Below, piece by piece: positions 5,972 through 6,026 of a stretch of 6,026 bases of DNA. The DNA is from Victivallales bacterium (GTDB taxonomy: Bacteria > Verrucomicrobiota > Lentisphaeria > Oligosphaerales > Oligosphaeraceae), in assembly GCA_017538465.1 (NCBI GenBank), contig JAFYIW010000139.1, forward strand, positions 1-6,026, read 5' to 3'. A program made the translations under genes and the position numbers. The notes beneath the pieces are model-generated. The model had not been told where the DNA came from. It worked only from the letters and a program-made list of their open reading frames with translations, and ran no database searches. How positions within the stretch are numbered: the first letter of the stretch is position 1; each line of letters opens with the position of its first letter.

Positions 5972-6026
5972 ACGCGCTCCTGCCTTCGTCCCGTGGACTT
6001 CGGCGTGGCAAGCCAGCGCGCCCTGC
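5968..6026. repeat. GC-rich intergenic segment with short inverted repeats, possibly a dispersed repeat
   Basis: No gene is supported in 5928-6026. The segment contains GGGACG/CGTCCC around a 12-nt spacer (5969-5992) and a compact TGG/CCA hairpin (6006-6015) flanked by GCG/CGC. Such GC-rich palindromic intergenic sequence often belongs to REP-like families present in many copies. Only one copy is in the window, so repeat status is an inference. The ispD promoter is presumably here or further upstream, but no clear -35/-10 pair is seen. Confidence 0.25.

Overview
The window looks like ordinary chromosome from a Gram-negative-type bacterium of moderately high GC, with mostly G/C-ending codons. 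It holds a potassium transporter, two tRNA genes and a tightly packed housekeeping or envelope operon. I see no phage, transposon, CRISPR or plasmid hallmark. A Verrucomicrobiota-like origin is my best guess from gene style and the GC-rich sequence at the right edge, but this is an impression, not a demonstrated assignment.

Left part (1-1181, + strand): the C-terminal roughly 390 residues of a TrkH-type potassium uptake subunit. Its N-terminus lies outside the window.

Middle (1182-1567): a gene-poor 386 bp stretch holding two tRNA genes on the - strand, both with an encoded CCA end. tRNA-Lys(CTT) comes first. It is followed by a small hairpin, then by a strong intrinsic terminator, and then by a CAT-anticodon tRNA resembling the lysidine-type tRNA-Ile2. 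The second tRNA starts only about 30 bp past the terminator T-tract, and a candidate promoter for it overlaps the terminator. This tRNA also has two unusual bases: C at position 55 and a U29:U41 mismatch.

Right part (1568-5927, - strand): four genes in one direction with gaps of 1-8 nt or slight overlap, almost certainly one operon. In transcription order they are ispD (MEP isoprenoid pathway cytidylyltransferase), an LplT-like MFS transporter, a polytopic membrane protein of GT-C-like appearance, and an APH/choline-kinase-fold phosphotransferase. The combination of nucleotidyltransferase, lipid-type transporter, GT-C-like membrane protein and small-molecule kinase hints at an envelope role. 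The sequence alone does not establish a pathway, and ispD may simply be the promoter-proximal housekeeping gene.

Right edge (5928-6026): a non-coding, GC-rich stretch with short inverted repeats. It includes a C-rich ispD leader whose complement has four GGG runs (a G-quadruplex candidate). No convincing new defence or mobile system was found. The points most worth a second look are the tRNA/terminator/promoter overlap, the deviant CAT tRNA and a 50 bp AT-rich patch inside ispD.
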